Counted from the stretch's first letter, positions 1-10,008 are shown. The stretch: 64,000 bases of DNA from Sulfurimonas sp. hsl 1-7 (GCF_030577135.1 NZ_JAUIRR010000004.1:1-64000), one strand, 5' to 3'. Numbers and translations are program-made. Notes: generated by a model not told the origin, from the letters alone.

Positions 1-164
1 CTTCTTGTCATACCTGCATAAAAAAGCGCCAACCCTGCCGGTGTCATTAGTAATACTAATGCAGCTGATACCATCATCCACGCTGTATCACCTGTATCTA
101 ACTTGTCTTCAGCTAATGCTAAAGTCGGTAACGCGAGTAACATCGCAACTATCCATCTCTTCAT
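1..164 (-). CDS. amt: Ammonium transporter Amt, N-terminal part (cut by window edge)
   Basis: Only the first 54 codons are inside the window, read leftward from ATG at 164. The peptide starts with a signal peptide (MKRWIVAMLLALPTLALA) followed by DTGDTAWMMVSAALVLLMT and PAGLALFYAG. This is the characteristic first transmembrane helix of Amt/MEP/Rh ammonium channels. The family conducts ammonium across the inner membrane for nitrogen assimilation. A ribosome site (AAAAAAGGA) lies 5-6 bases before the ATG. A glnK partner and the rest of the protein would lie to the left, outside the window. Confidence 0.9.
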   Translation of the reverse strand, partial: MKRWIVAMLLALPTLALAEDKLDTGDTAWMMVSAALVLLMTPAGLALFYAGMTR

Positions 165-194
165 GTTAATCCTTTTTTGAATATTTCTGCTCAA

Positions 195-200
195 ATTATA
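195..200 (-). promoter_or_regulatory. -10 box of the amt promoter
   Basis: A perfect TATAAT on the minus strand lies about 30 bases upstream of the amt start codon. No convincing -35 hexamer is visible, which is common for sigma70 promoters of this lineage. The remaining space to gyrA (about 165 bases) is AT-rich, and I could not place the gyrA promoter with confidence. Confidence 0.55.
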
Positions 201-365
201 ATATAAACTTTTCATCAGTTGTTCAACTAATTGCCTAATTTTTAATCAATCAGAACATTGCCATATACATAGTGTAAATTAGATAGTTTTTTTATGGTTT
301 AAACATTATCTTAAGAGATATTTAGGTATCATCTACCAAATTTAATTTTTATATTAGGGTGTTAT

Positions 366-2852
366 ATGGGTGATTTGCTAAATAATGAAGAGATACAAAC
401 TATAAATATTGAAGAGACACTTCAAAATAGTTATCTTGACTATTCGATGAGTGTTATCGTCGGTCGTGCGTTACCAGATGTAAGAGATGGTTTAAAACCG
501 GTTCATAGACGTATACTATATGCGATGGACAAACTAAACCTCTCTTTTGGTTCAAAGTATAAAAAATCTGCACGTATCGTCGGGGATGTTATCGGTCAGT
601 ACCACCCGCATGGTGATACAGCAGTTTACGATGCTCTTGTTCGTATGGCTCAAGACTTCTCAATGAGAATGGAACTTGTTGACGGACAAGGTAACTTCGG
701 TTCAGTTGACGGTGATAGTGCGGCAGCAATGCGTTATACGGAAGCACGTATGACAAAGTATGCAGGAGAGCTGTTAAAAGATCTTGATAAAAACACTGTA
801 AATATGATCGATAACTACGATGCTACAACAAAAGAACCAGATGTAATGCCTACTCGTGTACCAAACTTACTTATTAACGGTTCGAGCGGTATCGCAGTTG
901 GTATGGCTACAAACATACCTCCACATAACCCAACTGAAGTGATGAATGCACTCAAAGCCGTTTTAGCAAATCCAAAAATTTCATTAAACGAATTAATGGA
1001 ATATATCCCGGCACCAGACTTTCCAACGGGTGGTATCATTTTCGGTAAAAAAGGTATTGTAGAAGCATACGAAAGTGGTCGTGGCCGTATCAAGATTCGT
1101 GCGAAAACACATATCGAGCAAAAAGGTAAAAAAGAGATCATCATTATTGATGAACTTCCTTACCAAGTAAATAAAGCACGTTTAATCGAAAATGTTGCAA
1201 ACTTAGTAAAAGACAAACTAATCGACGGTGTAAGTGAGATTCGTGATGAATCAGACCGTGATGGTATGCGTGTCGTAATCGAGCTGAAAAAAGATGCAAT
1301 GAGCGAGATCGTTCTTAACAACCTTTTCAAACAAACTGCTATGCAAGTAACGTTTGGTATCATTATGCTATCTATATTAAATCAAGAACCTCGTATCTTT
1401 GGTTTAATTGATATCTTAAAACACTTTATCAATCACCGTAAAACAATTATTATTCGTCGTACAATCTTTGATCTTGAAAAAGCAAAAGCACGTGCACACA
1501 TCTTAGAGGGTCTCAAAAAAGCGATCGACATCATTGATGATGTTATCCGTGTTATTCGTGCATCAAATACGGAAGAGTTAGCAAAAGAGAATCTTGTAAG
1601 CGAATTTGACTTCTCTGAAATTCAAGCAGCAAGTATCGTTGCTATGAGACTTGGTCGTCTAACTGGTTTAGAGATCGAGAAAATTGAGAATGAACTTCAA
1701 GAGTTAATGAAACTGATCGAATACCTAGAATCAATCTTAAAAAGCGAAGAGGTTCTTCACGGTATTATCGATGAAGAGTTTGATGAAATTTTAGAAACAT
1801 ACTCTGGAAAAAGAAAAACAGATATTGAAGATGATTATGATGATATCGATATCGAAGACTTAATTCCAAATGAGCCTATGGTTGTAACTATTACACACAG
1901 AGGTTATATTAAACGTGTACCTTTAGCGAACTATGAGAAACAAAAACGCGGCGGTAAAGGAAAAACTGCTGTAACTACATACGAAGATGACTTTATTGAA
2001 AGATTCTTTACATGTAATACACACGATACATTATTATTTGTAACTGACCGCGGTCAACTTCACTGGTTAAAAGTGTATAAAATTCCAGAAGGTACAAGAA
2101 CAGCTAAAGGTAAAGCAGTTGTTAACCTTCTTCAATTAGTTGCAGACGAGAAGATTCAGTCTATCATCCCTACAACAGACTTTAGCGAAGAGAAATCTTT
2201 AGTATTCTTTACTCAAAACGGTATTGTAAAACGTACAAATTTAAGTGAATACAGCAATATTAGAAGTAACGGTGTTAGAGCGATTGTACTTGATGATGAC
2301 GATTCTCTAATTACTGCAAAAATTGCAGAGCCTGAAACTAAATACCTCTTCATTGTTACAAAACTTGCACAGTGTATCAAGTTTGAGATCGAGAAAACTC
2401 GTGAACAAGGTAGAAGTACACGTGGTGTTAGAGGTATCAAGTTTAAACATGCGGGTGATGAAGTTGTAGATGCAAACATCATCTCAAGTGATGAACAAGA
2501 GATCCTGATTGTAAGTGAAAAAGGTATCGGTAAACGTACTGATGCCGGTGAATATCGTCTGACTAACCGTGGCGGTTCAGGTGTAATTGCTATGAAAATG
2601 ACGGCAAAAACAGGTAAAAATGTTGTCGGTATTCTAATGGTTGATGAGAGCATGGATATGATGGCACTTACAAAAGCCGGAAAAATGATCCGTGTAGATA
2701 TGCAAACTATCTCAAAATCAAGCCGTAACACTTCAGGTGTATATATAGTAAAAGGGGATGATGTAGCAAGTATTTCTCGTTGTCCTAAAAAAGAAGAAGA
2801 TGAAGATGAAGAAGGTACAGAGGAAGAAAACCCAAGTTTAGACTTGGAATAG
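366..2852 (+). CDS. gyrA: DNA gyrase subunit A
   Basis: This is the breakage-reunion subunit of the topoisomerase that introduces negative supercoils using ATP hydrolysed by GyrB. The 828-residue protein is full length. The N-terminal winged-helix region holds the catalytic tyrosine Tyr124 in [11 protein letters not shown]. The quinolone-determining region reads [13 protein letters not shown], with Thr85 and Asp89 at the two classic resistance positions, which is the susceptible-type pattern of Campylobacterota. The GyrA box QKRGGKGK is present near residue 530, followed by the six-bladed C-terminal DNA-wrapping domain and a very acidic tail ([12 protein letters not shown]). The start ATG is preceded by a weak AGGG site. 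It is followed after about 60 bases by the LPP20-like gene on the same strand. Confidence 0.98.
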   Translation: MGDLLNNEEIQTINIEETLQNSYLDYSMSVIVGRALPDVRDGLKPVHRRILYAMDKLNLSFGSKYKKSARIVGDVIGQYHPHGDTAVYDALVRMAQDFSMRMELVDGQGNFGSVDGDSAAAMRYTEARMTKYAGELLKDLDKNTVNMIDNYDATTKEPDVMPTRVPNLLINGSSGIAVGMATNIPPHNPTEVMNALKAVLANPKISLNELMEYIPAPDFPTGGIIFGKKGIVEAYESGRGRIKIRAKTHIEQKGKKEIIIIDELPYQVNKARLIENVANLVKDKLIDGVSEIRDESDRDGMRVVIELKKDAMSEIVLNNLFKQTAMQVTFGIIMLSILNQEPRIFGLIDILKHFINHRKTIIIRRTIFDLEKAKARAHILEGLKKAIDIIDDVIRVIRASNTEELAKENLVSEFDFSEIQAASIVAMRLGRLTGLEIEKIENELQELMKLIEYLESILKSEEVLHGIIDEEFDEILETYSGKRKTDIEDDYDDIDIEDLIPNEPMVVTITHRGYIKRVPLANYEKQKRGGKGKTAVTTYEDDFIERFFTCNTHDTLLFVTDRGQLHWLKVYKIPEGTRTAKGKAVVNLLQLVADEKIQSIIPTTDFSEEKSLVFFTQNGIVKRTNLSEYSNIRSNGVRAIVLDDDDSLITAKIAEPETKYLFIVTKLAQCIKFEIEKTREQGRSTRGVRGIKFKHAGDEVVDANIISSDEQEILIVSEKGIGKRTDAGEYRLTNRGGSGVIAMKMTAKTGKNVVGILMVDESMDMMALTKAGKMIRVDMQTISKSSRNTSGVYIVKGDDVASISRCPKKEEDEDEEGTEEENPSLDLE

Positions 2853-2911
2853 TTCTTGCTTAAACCTTTACAATAACTCTGAAGAGCATGTCTCTTCAAT
2901 AAGGATATTTT

Positions 2912-3475
2912 ATGAAATACTCTTTAGTATTACTTGCTTTATTAAGTTTAAATGTTTATGCCGGCTATACACCAAACAGTGTATCTTCTGAGCAACAAGA
3001 ACCTGTTAAAGTTATTACTACACCTAACGAAACTGTGATTAATGTGAACTACCCGACGGTAGAACAACAACCTGCACCTGTTCAAGAGGCTAGTAAAACT
3101 TCAGATAATAAAGAAGAGATGGCAACTGCCGATACTGCAGATAACGAACCTGTTTTAGAAGCTGACAAAGAACTTATTATCAGTGTTGTAGGTCAAGGTG
3201 TAGCACCAATAAACACAGTTTCACCTGCACAAGCTTATGCACTTGCAAAACGTGCAGCTGTTGCTGATGCTTACAGACTTATTGCTGAAAAAGTAAAAGG
3301 TGTTCGTGTTGATGGTCAAGACTTAATCAAAAACATGATGGTAAAACGTTCAACTGTTAGAACATCAGTTCAAGCAATGGTTAAAAATGCAAATATCGTT
3401 GAAACAAATTTTAAAGAGGGTCTATGCGAAGTAGAGATGGAGATCGCTCTATCTTATTCTCAATTTGCGCACTAA
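2912..3475 (+). CDS. LPP20-family exported protein
   Basis: A 187-residue exported protein. Residues 1-17 form a signal peptide ending VYA|GY. There is no lipobox cysteine, so it is probably periplasmic rather than lipidated, unlike Helicobacter Lpp20 itself. Residues about 25-85 are a low-complexity Pro/Gln/Glu linker. Residues about 88-185 match the LPP20 fold (GQGVAPINTVSPAQAYALAKRA, then VADAYRLIAEKVKGV), a domain found in many Campylobacterota envelope proteins of unknown function. The ribosome site AAGGA lies 6 bases before the ATG. Its 3' end overlaps the next secreted-protein gene by 52 bases, which suggests coupled translation and a related envelope role. Confidence 0.8.
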   Translation: MKYSLVLLALLSLNVYAGYTPNSVSSEQQEPVKVITTPNETVINVNYPTVEQQPAPVQEASKTSDNKEEMATADTADNEPVLEADKELIISVVGQGVAPINTVSPAQAYALAKRAAVADAYRLIAEKVKGVRVDGQDLIKNMMVKRSTVRTSVQAMVKNANIVETNFKEGLCEVEMEIALSYSQFAH

Positions 3476-3834
3476 TTATCTTTAGTTCACTTGCTATTAA
3501 TGCAAGTGAATATCTTATCTCTTACAGATATGTTGTTAAAGATGCGCTTTTATATAATGAGCATCTTGACGTATCTCCTGCTATGCAAGCGTGCACAGGT
3601 CTTCCTCAAAAAAGTATCTTTTTAGACCCACACAATTCAGAAGAACTCAAAACTGTCATTGAAAAAAACAAACAAGAGTTTATAAGTTATCTTCACCAGC
3701 TCGGTTTACAAGTACAACACAATGAGAAAACTGCAAACTTTCAAAACTCTTCAACAACAGTACTTACACTAAAAACAACATGCTTCAAAGTCGATTTTAA
3801 TGATACATTTGTTAGAATTACGCCTTTAAAATAG
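3424..3834 (+). CDS. Small exported protein of unknown function
   Basis: A 136-residue protein with no family I recognise. The N terminus (basic start, then ILFSICALIIFSSLAINA before SEYL) reads as a cleavable signal peptide. The mature part has two cysteines (in QACTG and TTCFKV) that could form a disulfide in the periplasm. The only in-frame start that keeps the signal peptide is ATG 3424, which lies inside the LPP20-like gene, so the 52-base overlap looks real and not a start-calling error. The two genes are probably co-translated. The stop is 20 bases before the flgR start. Confidence 0.65.
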   Translation: MRSRDGDRSILFSICALIIFSSLAINASEYLISYRYVVKDALLYNEHLDVSPAMQACTGLPQKSIFLDPHNSEELKTVIEKNKQEFISYLHQLGLQVQHNEKTANFQNSSTTVLTLKTTCFKVDFNDTFVRITPLK

Positions 3835-3854
3835 CTCGTAAAATAGGACCTTTT

Positions 3855-4997
3855 GTGAAGATAGCAATAGTTGAAGATGATATCAATATGCGTAAATCGT
3901 TAGAGATTGCTATGGGTGACTTTAAAGAGTTTGAGATAAAAACCTTTAAAAATGCCAAAGATGCACTCAAAGGCTTAGATGATAGCTTCGATCTCGTTAT
4001 AACAGATATCAATATGCCGGGTATGGACGGTATAGAGTTTGTTAAAGAACTTGGCGGGAAATTTGAAGTTATTATTATGACCGGTAATGCGACCTTATCT
4101 CGTGCTATTGAATCTATTCAGTTAGGTGTAAAGGACTTTTTACTCAAGCCGTTTGATGTAGATACGTTAATTGAAGCTATTAAACGGGAAGAGAAAGTAC
4201 AAAATGTTAAAAAAACTGTTTCTAAAAAAACTAAAAATGACACAAGCGATTTTTTAGGAGAATCAGAAGCACTTAAAAATATTTTGAAACTTGCCGATAA
4301 AGCGAGTAAAACAGATGCCAGTATTTTACTCTTAGGAGAAAGCGGTGTCGGGAAAGAGGTTTTTGCTTCTTATGTGCATAAAAATTCACTAAGAGCAAAG
4401 AAACCTTTTGTAGCTATCAATATGGCTGCTATTCCTGAAAACCTTATAGAGAGTGAACTATTCGGCTTCGAAAAAGGTGCTTTTACGGATGCTGTTGAAG
4501 CAAAAGCGGGACAATTTGAACTTGCAAACGGCGGGACACTCTTTTTAGATGAGATTGGTGAGATGCCTTACGGAGTTCAAGCAAAACTGCTTCGTGCTCT
4601 ACAAGAGAAAGAGGTACGTCGTCTTGGTTCATCAAAACCGATCAAGATAGATATTAGAGTCGTTTCTGCGACGAATGCAAACCTAGATGAAAAGATCAAG
4701 GGTGGAGAGTTTAGAGAAGATTTATATTATAGATTAAATACAATTCCACTTAATATTCCACCTTTACGAGAGCGTAAAGATGAGATATTAAGCATTGCAG
4801 AGATTACATGTGAAAAAAACTGTAAAAAGTATGGGTTTGAAAATAAAACATTTTCAGATGAGGCAAAAAATGAGTTGTTAGAGTATAATTGGCCAGGAAA
4901 TATTCGTGAGCTTATCTCTGTAATTGAGAGAGCGGTTATACTTAGCGAAACTGATAAAATTCAAAAAGAAGATTTATATTTAGATACAAGAAAGTAG
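3855..4997 (+). CDS. flgR: Sigma54-dependent response regulator FlgR (no DNA-binding domain)
   Basis: An NtrC-family activator of 380 residues. It has a receiver domain (residues 1-115, phospho-acceptor Asp51 in LVITDINMP), then an AAA+ domain with Walker A GESGVGKE near residue 160, the sigma54-contact loop GAFTDA near 215 and the Walker B region GTLFLDEIGE. It ends directly after the AAA+ domain with no C-terminal Fis-type helix-turn-helix. Length and N terminus (KIAIVEDDINMRKSLE) match Helicobacter FlgR, which lacks that domain. FlgR works with kinase FlgS to switch on RpoN-dependent rod and hook genes. The start is GTG 3855 with TAGGA upstream. asd follows 8 bases later. Confidence 0.88.
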   Translation: MKIAIVEDDINMRKSLEIAMGDFKEFEIKTFKNAKDALKGLDDSFDLVITDINMPGMDGIEFVKELGGKFEVIIMTGNATLSRAIESIQLGVKDFLLKPFDVDTLIEAIKREEKVQNVKKTVSKKTKNDTSDFLGESEALKNILKLADKASKTDASILLLGESGVGKEVFASYVHKNSLRAKKPFVAINMAAIPENLIESELFGFEKGAFTDAVEAKAGQFELANGGTLFLDEIGEMPYGVQAKLLRALQEKEVRRLGSSKPIKIDIRVVSATNANLDEKIKGGEFREDLYYRLNTIPLNIPPLRERKDEILSIAEITCEKNCKKYGFENKTFSDEAKNELLEYNWPGNIRELISVIERAVILSETDKIQKEDLYLDTRK

Positions 4998-5005
4998 GAG
5001 ACTTT

Positions 5006-6034
5006 ATGAAAAAATACAATTTAGCGGTAGTTGGTGCAAATGGTGCTGTTGGTGAAGAGGTATTAAGAATCTTAGAAGAGATCGATTTTCCTTTAAATAA
5101 ACTTGTTCCACTAGCAAGTAGTAGAAGTGCAGGTAATACTGTTGATTTTAACGGTGAAGATTTAGTAATCAAAGAGTTAACGCACGATATCTTTGAACAA
5201 GAGGATGTTGAGATCGCTATCTTTAGTGCAGGTGGAGGCGTAAGTGCCGAGTATGCACCATCAGCTGTAAAAGCAGGTGCTGTAGTGATCGACAATACAT
5301 CTCACTTTAGAATGGATCCAAATGTTCCTTTAGTTGTGCCAGAGGTAAACCCTGAAGATATCGCTAAATGGAAAAAAACAGGAATTATTGCTAACCCTAA
5401 CTGTTCAACTATTCAGATGGTTCAAGCACTTAAACCACTTGATGAAGCTTATGATCTTGTACGTGTTGATGTATCAACTTACCAAGCGACAAGCGGTGCA
5501 GGTAAATCTGCTATGGAAGAGCTAGTACAACAGATGCAAGACTTCTTTGCTTTTAAACTTAGTGAGAGTGAGCATAAAGCATTTAACCAGCAAATCGCTT
5601 TAAACGTAATCCCGCAAATTGATAAATTTATGGAGAACGGTTACACAAAAGAAGAGATGAAAATGGTTAATGAAACAACTAAAATCATGCATAAAGAGAT
5701 AGCGCTGAGTGCTACTTGTGTTCGTGTACCTGTTCTTCGTGGACACTCTGAGACATTAACACTTACATTTGACAGCGAAGTAAACGCTAATGAAGCTAGA
5801 GATATCCTTTCTAAAGCTCCAAACATCGTTATCTTAGATGATCCAAGTGCAGCTGTATATCCAATGCCGAAAGATTGTGTTGATCGTAATGAAACTTTTG
5901 TTGGGCGTATCAGAGAAGATGTATACTCAAACAATATGTTACATATGTTTGTTGTTGCTGATAACTTAAGAGTTGGTGCTGCGACAAATGCAGTAAGAAT
6001 TGCTCAAAAATTTATAGAGATGCAAGAGGCTTAA
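5006..6034 (+). CDS. asd: Aspartate-semialdehyde dehydrogenase
   Basis: Reduces beta-aspartyl phosphate to aspartate semialdehyde with NADPH, the branch point to lysine/diaminopimelate, threonine and methionine. The 342-residue length is normal. The NADP-binding loop VVGANGAVGEEVL lies at residues 8-20 and the catalytic cysteine is Cys133 in ANPNCSTIQMV. The downstream histidine region RVPVLRGHSETL is intact. The ribosome site TAGGAG precedes the ATG. It sits 8 bases after flgR and one base before the YqhA-like gene, so it is co-transcribed with unrelated neighbours. Confidence 0.97.
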   Translation: MKKYNLAVVGANGAVGEEVLRILEEIDFPLNKLVPLASSRSAGNTVDFNGEDLVIKELTHDIFEQEDVEIAIFSAGGGVSAEYAPSAVKAGAVVIDNTSHFRMDPNVPLVVPEVNPEDIAKWKKTGIIANPNCSTIQMVQALKPLDEAYDLVRVDVSTYQATSGAGKSAMEELVQQMQDFFAFKLSESEHKAFNQQIALNVIPQIDKFMENGYTKEEMKMVNETTKIMHKEIALSATCVRVPVLRGHSETLTLTFDSEVNANEARDILSKAPNIVILDDPSAAVYPMPKDCVDRNETFVGRIREDVYSNNMLHMFVVADNLRVGAATNAVRIAQKFIEMQEA

Positions 6035-6035
6035 A

Positions 6036-6551
6036 ATGTTTGAAAAAATATTTGAAAACGGACTTTGGGGTTCAAGATTTATCGTTTTACTTGCGGTAAT
6101 CTTTGGTCTACTTGGTGCTATAGCTCTATTTGCTGTTGCATCATTTGATATTTATGAAACTGTTAAACTGGTTATAAATACATATATAAACCACCTTCAC
6201 CCTGAACATTTCCACGATTTAGTAGTGGGTGGCATTATCGGTGCAGTTGATCTTTACCTAATCGGTATAGTAATGCTACTGTTCTCTTTTGGTTTATATG
6301 AGCTGTTTATCTCAGATATTGACATTGCCAGAGAGGATGACGAAGAGAATAAAATTCTTTCAATCCACTCTCTTGATCAACTAAAAGATAAAATTTCTAA
6401 AGTTATTGTTATGGTTTTAGTAGTTGGTTTTTTCCAAAAAGTTGGGCTTACAAGTTACACTTCACCATTAGAACTTTTATATTTAGCCCTTTCTATTACT
6501 GCTGTTGCTGTTGGTTTATACTTTTTAAGTAAAGTTGGGCATCATCATTAG
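6036..6551 (+). CDS. YqhA-like (UPF0114) inner-membrane protein
   Basis: A 171-residue membrane protein of the YqhA/UPF0114 family, whose biochemical role is not established. The opening MFEKIFENGLWGSRFIVLLAV is typical. There are about four transmembrane helices (near residues 15-38, 60-95, 125-145 and 150-165) and a cytoplasmic acidic loop DIDIAREDDEENK. It begins one base after the asd stop and is followed by a 50-base gap to hemE. The C terminus ends in a short His-rich tail (GHHH). Confidence 0.8.
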   Translation: MFEKIFENGLWGSRFIVLLAVIFGLLGAIALFAVASFDIYETVKLVINTYINHLHPEHFHDLVVGGIIGAVDLYLIGIVMLLFSFGLYELFISDIDIAREDDEENKILSIHSLDQLKDKISKVIVMVLVVGFFQKVGLTSYTSPLELLYLALSITAVAVGLYFLSKVGHHH

Positions 6552-6601
6552 TATTAAAAGTACTAATAGACAATTAATTTGATTTATACACAAGGAAAAA
6601 A

Positions 6602-7636
6602 ATGAGTAAGATATTTGTAGATGCATGTTTTGGAAAAGAAACACCTTATACACCGGTTTGGATGATGAGACAAGCTGGTCGTTATCTACCGGAATATATG
6701 GAAGTAAGAGCAAAAGCCGGAAATTTCTTAAACCTTTGCCACAATCCTGAGATGGCATGTGAAGTTACACTACAACCAGTTGACATCCTAGATGTAGATG
6801 CTGCTATTTTATTTAGCGATATCTTAGTTATTCCGGATGAGATGGGGATGGATTTATCATTTGTAAAAGGTGAAGGTCCTAAGTTTTCTGATCCTATTAC
6901 TTGTGAAGCTGATCTAGACAGACTTATCGGCGGTGAAGAAGCTGCATCAAAACTTACTTATGTGTATGAAACAATTGAGCTAATTAAAACAAAACTAGCT
7001 GACGATAAAGCACTAATCGGTTTTACAGGTGCACCTTGGACACTTGCTACGTATATGATCGAAGGACAAGGGACAAAAACATACAACATCTGTAAAAAAA
7101 TGATGTACTCTAACCCTGATCTATTACACAAAATCCTTAGAAAAGTTACAGACGTTGTAAAAATCTACATGGAAAAACAGATTGAAGCTGGTGTTGACGT
7201 TGTTCAAGTATTTGATTCTTGGGCTGCTGCAATTGAGCCGGGTATGTACGATGAATTCTCTTGGAAATATATGGTTGAAATTTCAGAATATTTAAAAGAG
7301 AAATACCCACACATTCCAGTAATTTTATTCCCTAAAGGGATTCCTGCATTCTTAGATAAAGTGTACGGAAACTTTGATGTATTCGGTGTAGACTGGTCAA
7401 CACCAATGAAATTTGCAAAAGAGCGTTTAGGTGATAAATATGTTCTTCAAGGAAATATGGAACCGTGTCGTCTTTACTCAAAAGAAGCAACAACAAAATG
7501 TGTAGAAGTTATTCAAGAAACTATGCAGGGAAAACGCCATATCTTCAACTTAGGGCATGGTATCCTTCCTGATGTTCCTGTAGAGAATGCTAAACACTTC
7601 ATCAATGAGTGTCACAGAGTCAGTGGAAAAAAATAA
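6602..7636 (+). CDS. hemE: Uroporphyrinogen decarboxylase
   Basis: Decarboxylates the four acetate side chains of uroporphyrinogen III to give coproporphyrinogen III in heme synthesis. The 344-residue protein carries both family signatures: [15 protein letters not shown] at residues 18-32, which includes substrate-binding Arg residues, and [13 protein letters not shown] near 140-152. The catalytic Asp region ([12 protein letters not shown]) and the C-terminal [11 protein letters not shown] loop are also present. The ribosome site AAGGA lies 5-6 bases from the ATG. Its last bases overlap the start of the radical SAM gene, so the two are translationally linked. Confidence 0.97.
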   Translation: MSKIFVDACFGKETPYTPVWMMRQAGRYLPEYMEVRAKAGNFLNLCHNPEMACEVTLQPVDILDVDAAILFSDILVIPDEMGMDLSFVKGEGPKFSDPITCEADLDRLIGGEEAASKLTYVYETIELIKTKLADDKALIGFTGAPWTLATYMIEGQGTKTYNICKKMMYSNPDLLHKILRKVTDVVKIYMEKQIEAGVDVVQVFDSWAAAIEPGMYDEFSWKYMVEISEYLKEKYPHIPVILFPKGIPAFLDKVYGNFDVFGVDWSTPMKFAKERLGDKYVLQGNMEPCRLYSKEATTKCVEVIQETMQGKRHIFNLGHGILPDVPVENAKHFINECHRVSGKK

Positions 7637-8564
7637 TATAATCTTCGGTCCAATCAACTCACGCCGTTTCGGCATGAGTTTGGGCATCGATCTCTCCCCT
7701 TCCCATAAACAATGTAATTTTGACTGTTTATATTGTGAACTTGCACCTGCGGCAACCGTTGATCACCAATCGAAAACTATTTCAGTAGATGAAATTATTT
7801 CACAACTAAAACAACATCTTAACGATAAAATAGATGTGATCACACTTACTGCAAACGGAGAGCCGACACTCTACCCTTACCTCGATCAGCTCATCGATGA
7901 GATAAATAAGATCAAAGGTTCTACACAAACCCTTATACTTACAAACAGTGCGATGCTTACAGATGAAAAAGTGTATGCCTCACTGCTAAAACTTGACCAG
8001 GTAAAACTCTCTTTAGATGCGATTACACCTGAAGTATTTAAAAAGATAGACAGACCGCACCACAATATAAACATTGATGCACTTGTCTCAAAGGTACAAC
8101 AGTTTTCAAAAGAGTACACAGGCAAGCTTTTTATTGAGATTCTCTTTGTACATGGTTTAAATGACTCAAAAGAGGAAGTCGCTAAACTTAACGATGTTCT
8201 TTTGTCTATAGATGCTTTTAGAATAGACCTTGGCACAATTGACAGACCACCGGCCTACCCTGTAATGGGAATTAGTTATAAAGAGCTTTATGAGCTTTCT
8301 CATCTTTTTGACAGCTCATTGCCTATCCATATAGCTTCACGTGTACATGCAGAAGCAAACAATAGTCACTATAGTGATGATGAGATCATAAATACCTTAG
8401 ATAAACGCCCGCTCACTATGAGTGATATTGAACTACTATTTGATGAAGATTCTAGAAAAAGACTTGAAAAACTTTTAGAAGAGGATAAACTTTCTATTAA
8501 AAAACTAGACAATCTTGAATTTATCATCCCCTCTGAGAACAGTAAACGAAAAAGAGTTAAATAA
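7623..8564 (+). CDS. Radical SAM protein, COG0731/TYW1-like
   Basis: A radical S-adenosylmethionine enzyme of about 313 residues. The [4Fe-4S] motif CNFDCLYC follows [18 protein letters not shown], the signature of the COG0731 group that includes wyosine-synthesis-like proteins. Bacterial members have no settled substrate. In-frame starts exist at 7587, 7605 and 7623. I prefer GTG 7623 because it gives the short N terminus of homologues, has AGAG just upstream and reduces the overlap with hemE to 14 bases. The C-terminal region about 250-313 resembles a small winged-helix-like extension. The gene ends 2 bases from a convergent gene, with no terminator between. Confidence 0.8.
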   Translation: MEKNNIIFGPINSRRFGMSLGIDLSPSHKQCNFDCLYCELAPAATVDHQSKTISVDEIISQLKQHLNDKIDVITLTANGEPTLYPYLDQLIDEINKIKGSTQTLILTNSAMLTDEKVYASLLKLDQVKLSLDAITPEVFKKIDRPHHNINIDALVSKVQQFSKEYTGKLFIEILFVHGLNDSKEEVAKLNDVLLSIDAFRIDLGTIDRPPAYPVMGISYKELYELSHLFDSSLPIHIASRVHAEANNSHYSDDEIINTLDKRPLTMSDIELLFDEDSRKRLEKLLEEDKLSIKKLDNLEFIIPSENSKRKRVK

Positions 8565-8566
8565 CT

Positions 8567-9430
8567 CTATCTCGTTACTTTTCTCGTAAAGAAAATAAAT
8601 AATCCCAACGCAAGTACTAAAATAGATACACCTGCGATCAGATAGACTGCATAAAGCATTTGCGAGTAGTCGTGCAATGCGATTTTAAATACAACCATCA
8701 ATGACTCAATCAATAACGCAATAATAATCGTAATTGAGAATTTCGTAAATACTTTGTACTCCAACTTGGAGTTTTTAGAATAACTTTTAAATACAACTTC
8801 TTGCTCTAAGATCGTTTTGGAGAGGTCAAAAATAGCCAGTCCTAACGTTAAAGCGATTATTGGTTTAAAAATAGATTCTATCGATACCCCATCTTTAAAA
8901 AACAGTGAATGTCCAAGTTCGTAAATACTGTATCCAAGTGTAAATACAGCAAGGAGGATCATTAAGTTTGCCGTTACAAAATAAAAACTTTTACTTACAA
9001 AGTTAAACTCTCTATGCAGCTCGATCAACCCTAGTCTATCGAGTAAAGCAGTTAAAGTAAAGTCCATAAAATATATTTTATCCGCTTCCTCTTTTACAAC
9101 TGTGATACAAGTTTTTCCCGTAGCACTGCTAATGTAAGGTTTTGAAATTGAGATATCGCTGTTATTTAATCTTATTTTTTTCATTAAATAACTTCTATCT
9201 CTCCCTTTTGGCAAAGAGCTAGTTTTATCTCTGTAAATATTATCTGAAATTTGTACTAATGTATCATTATCGCATATATATACCAACTCTAAAGATGGGA
9301 ATACTTTAAAAAGGTTTTCAAACTTTTTTTCCTCTCTCTTTGAAAGTTCTCCTAAATTGTAGATTGTTTCTGTTAAAAATTTCTCAATATCATCTACATT
9401 AGCGTTATATGTTTCCATAAACTCTTGCAT
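8567..9430 (-). CDS. PDC-sensor-like protein with C-terminal membrane helices
   Basis: A protein of about 287 residues. The first 150 residues read as a PDC/Cache-type sensor fold (GRDRSYLMKKIRLNN, then ISISKPYISSATGKTCITVV), a fold that binds small ligands in chemoreceptors. Four predicted transmembrane helices follow (about 155-175, 190-205, 230-250 and 262-283). No transmembrane helix precedes the sensor, which is odd for an extracytoplasmic PDC domain, so its topology is uncertain. ATG 9430 is preferred over 9436 because AAAGGA then sits 5 bases away. The preceding CZB-like gene on the same strand ends 17 bases upstream, so they likely form a pair. Confidence 0.6.
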   Translation of the reverse strand: MQEFMETYNANVDDIEKFLTETIYNLGELSKREEKKFENLFKVFPSLELVYICDNDTLVQISDNIYRDKTSSLPKGRDRSYLMKKIRLNNSDISISKPYISSATGKTCITVVKEEADKIYFMDFTLTALLDRLGLIELHREFNFVSKSFYFVTANLMILLAVFTLGYSIYELGHSLFFKDGVSIESIFKPIIALTLGLAIFDLSKTILEQEVVFKSYSKNSKLEYKVFTKFSITIIIALLIESLMVVFKIALHDYSQMLYAVYLIAGVSILVLALGLFIFFTRKVTR

Positions 9431-9447
9431 GTTCATCCTTTACTTCT

Positions 9448-9981
9448 TTAATGTGAGCGTGGTCCATGATAATAATCATCACCACTTTCTTCTGGAACTG
9501 TACTTATCTCTTCTTCTTCAAATACTCGTACCATCTCATGCTTGGGATCTCCTAATGCTAACAGTTGTCTCTCTAATACTCCAAATTTGTTTTTAAATTT
9601 ATCTGACAACTCAACAAGATCTTCATAACAACGAGAAGCCAGTTCCATTTCATATTTACTGGCATTTGATTTGAATCCTAAAAAAGCTTTCAATGTACTC
9701 TGTTCTTTAGCGAAATAGATAGAATAAATTTTTGTATAAATATCATACATTTCATCTAATAATTCTTCCATCTCTTCTAAAACATTTTTGCTATTGAACT
9801 GTGCAAATTGTTTTGCTTCGTTATAAAACCATTGTCCTAAATCTGAATCTTGAGCGAGTGGTGTTAGGTATTTTTTATCTACACTAACCCCTGATACAAG
9901 CAACTTAACGCTATTTACCCATTTTAAGTGTGCAGTACGAGCTTTATAGAGTCTGCACATGTTCTTTTCTTTTGTATTCAC
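9448..9981 (-). CDS. Degenerate CZB-like cytoplasmic protein
   Basis: A soluble protein of about 177 residues. The segment ARTAHLKWVNSVKLLVSG, then SDLGQWFYNEAKQF, resembles the chemoreceptor zinc-binding (CZB) domain, whose pattern is HxxW followed by CxxGxWY and two later histidines. Here the HxxW His is kept, but the Cys position reads Ser and the later His pair is absent, so zinc binding as in DgcZ is unlikely. The rest is helical, ending in an acidic tail and YYHGPRSH. The start GTG 9981 is chosen because AAAGGA lies 6 bases upstream. The longer frame from 10017 would include the promoter -10 box. Confidence 0.55.
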   Translation of the reverse strand: MNTKEKNMCRLYKARTAHLKWVNSVKLLVSGVSVDKKYLTPLAQDSDLGQWFYNEAKQFAQFNSKNVLEEMEELLDEMYDIYTKIYSIYFAKEQSTLKAFLGFKSNASKYEMELASRCYEDLVELSDKFKNKFGVLERQLLALGDPKHEMVRVFEEEEISTVPEESGDDYYHGPRSH

Positions 9982-10008
9982 GCTAAATCCTTTATTAAGA
10001 TTTTTTGC

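Noticed and set aside
2881-2897. Small hairpin GAAGAG-CATGT-CTCTTC after gyrA
   Set aside because: Only 6 bp, no T tract and directly before the ribosome site of the next gene; too weak to call a terminator.
2213-2899. Minus-strand 228-codon frame within gyrA
   Set aside because: A shadow of gyrA, Ser/Phe-rich with no family match; gyrA is clearly coding over the same bases.
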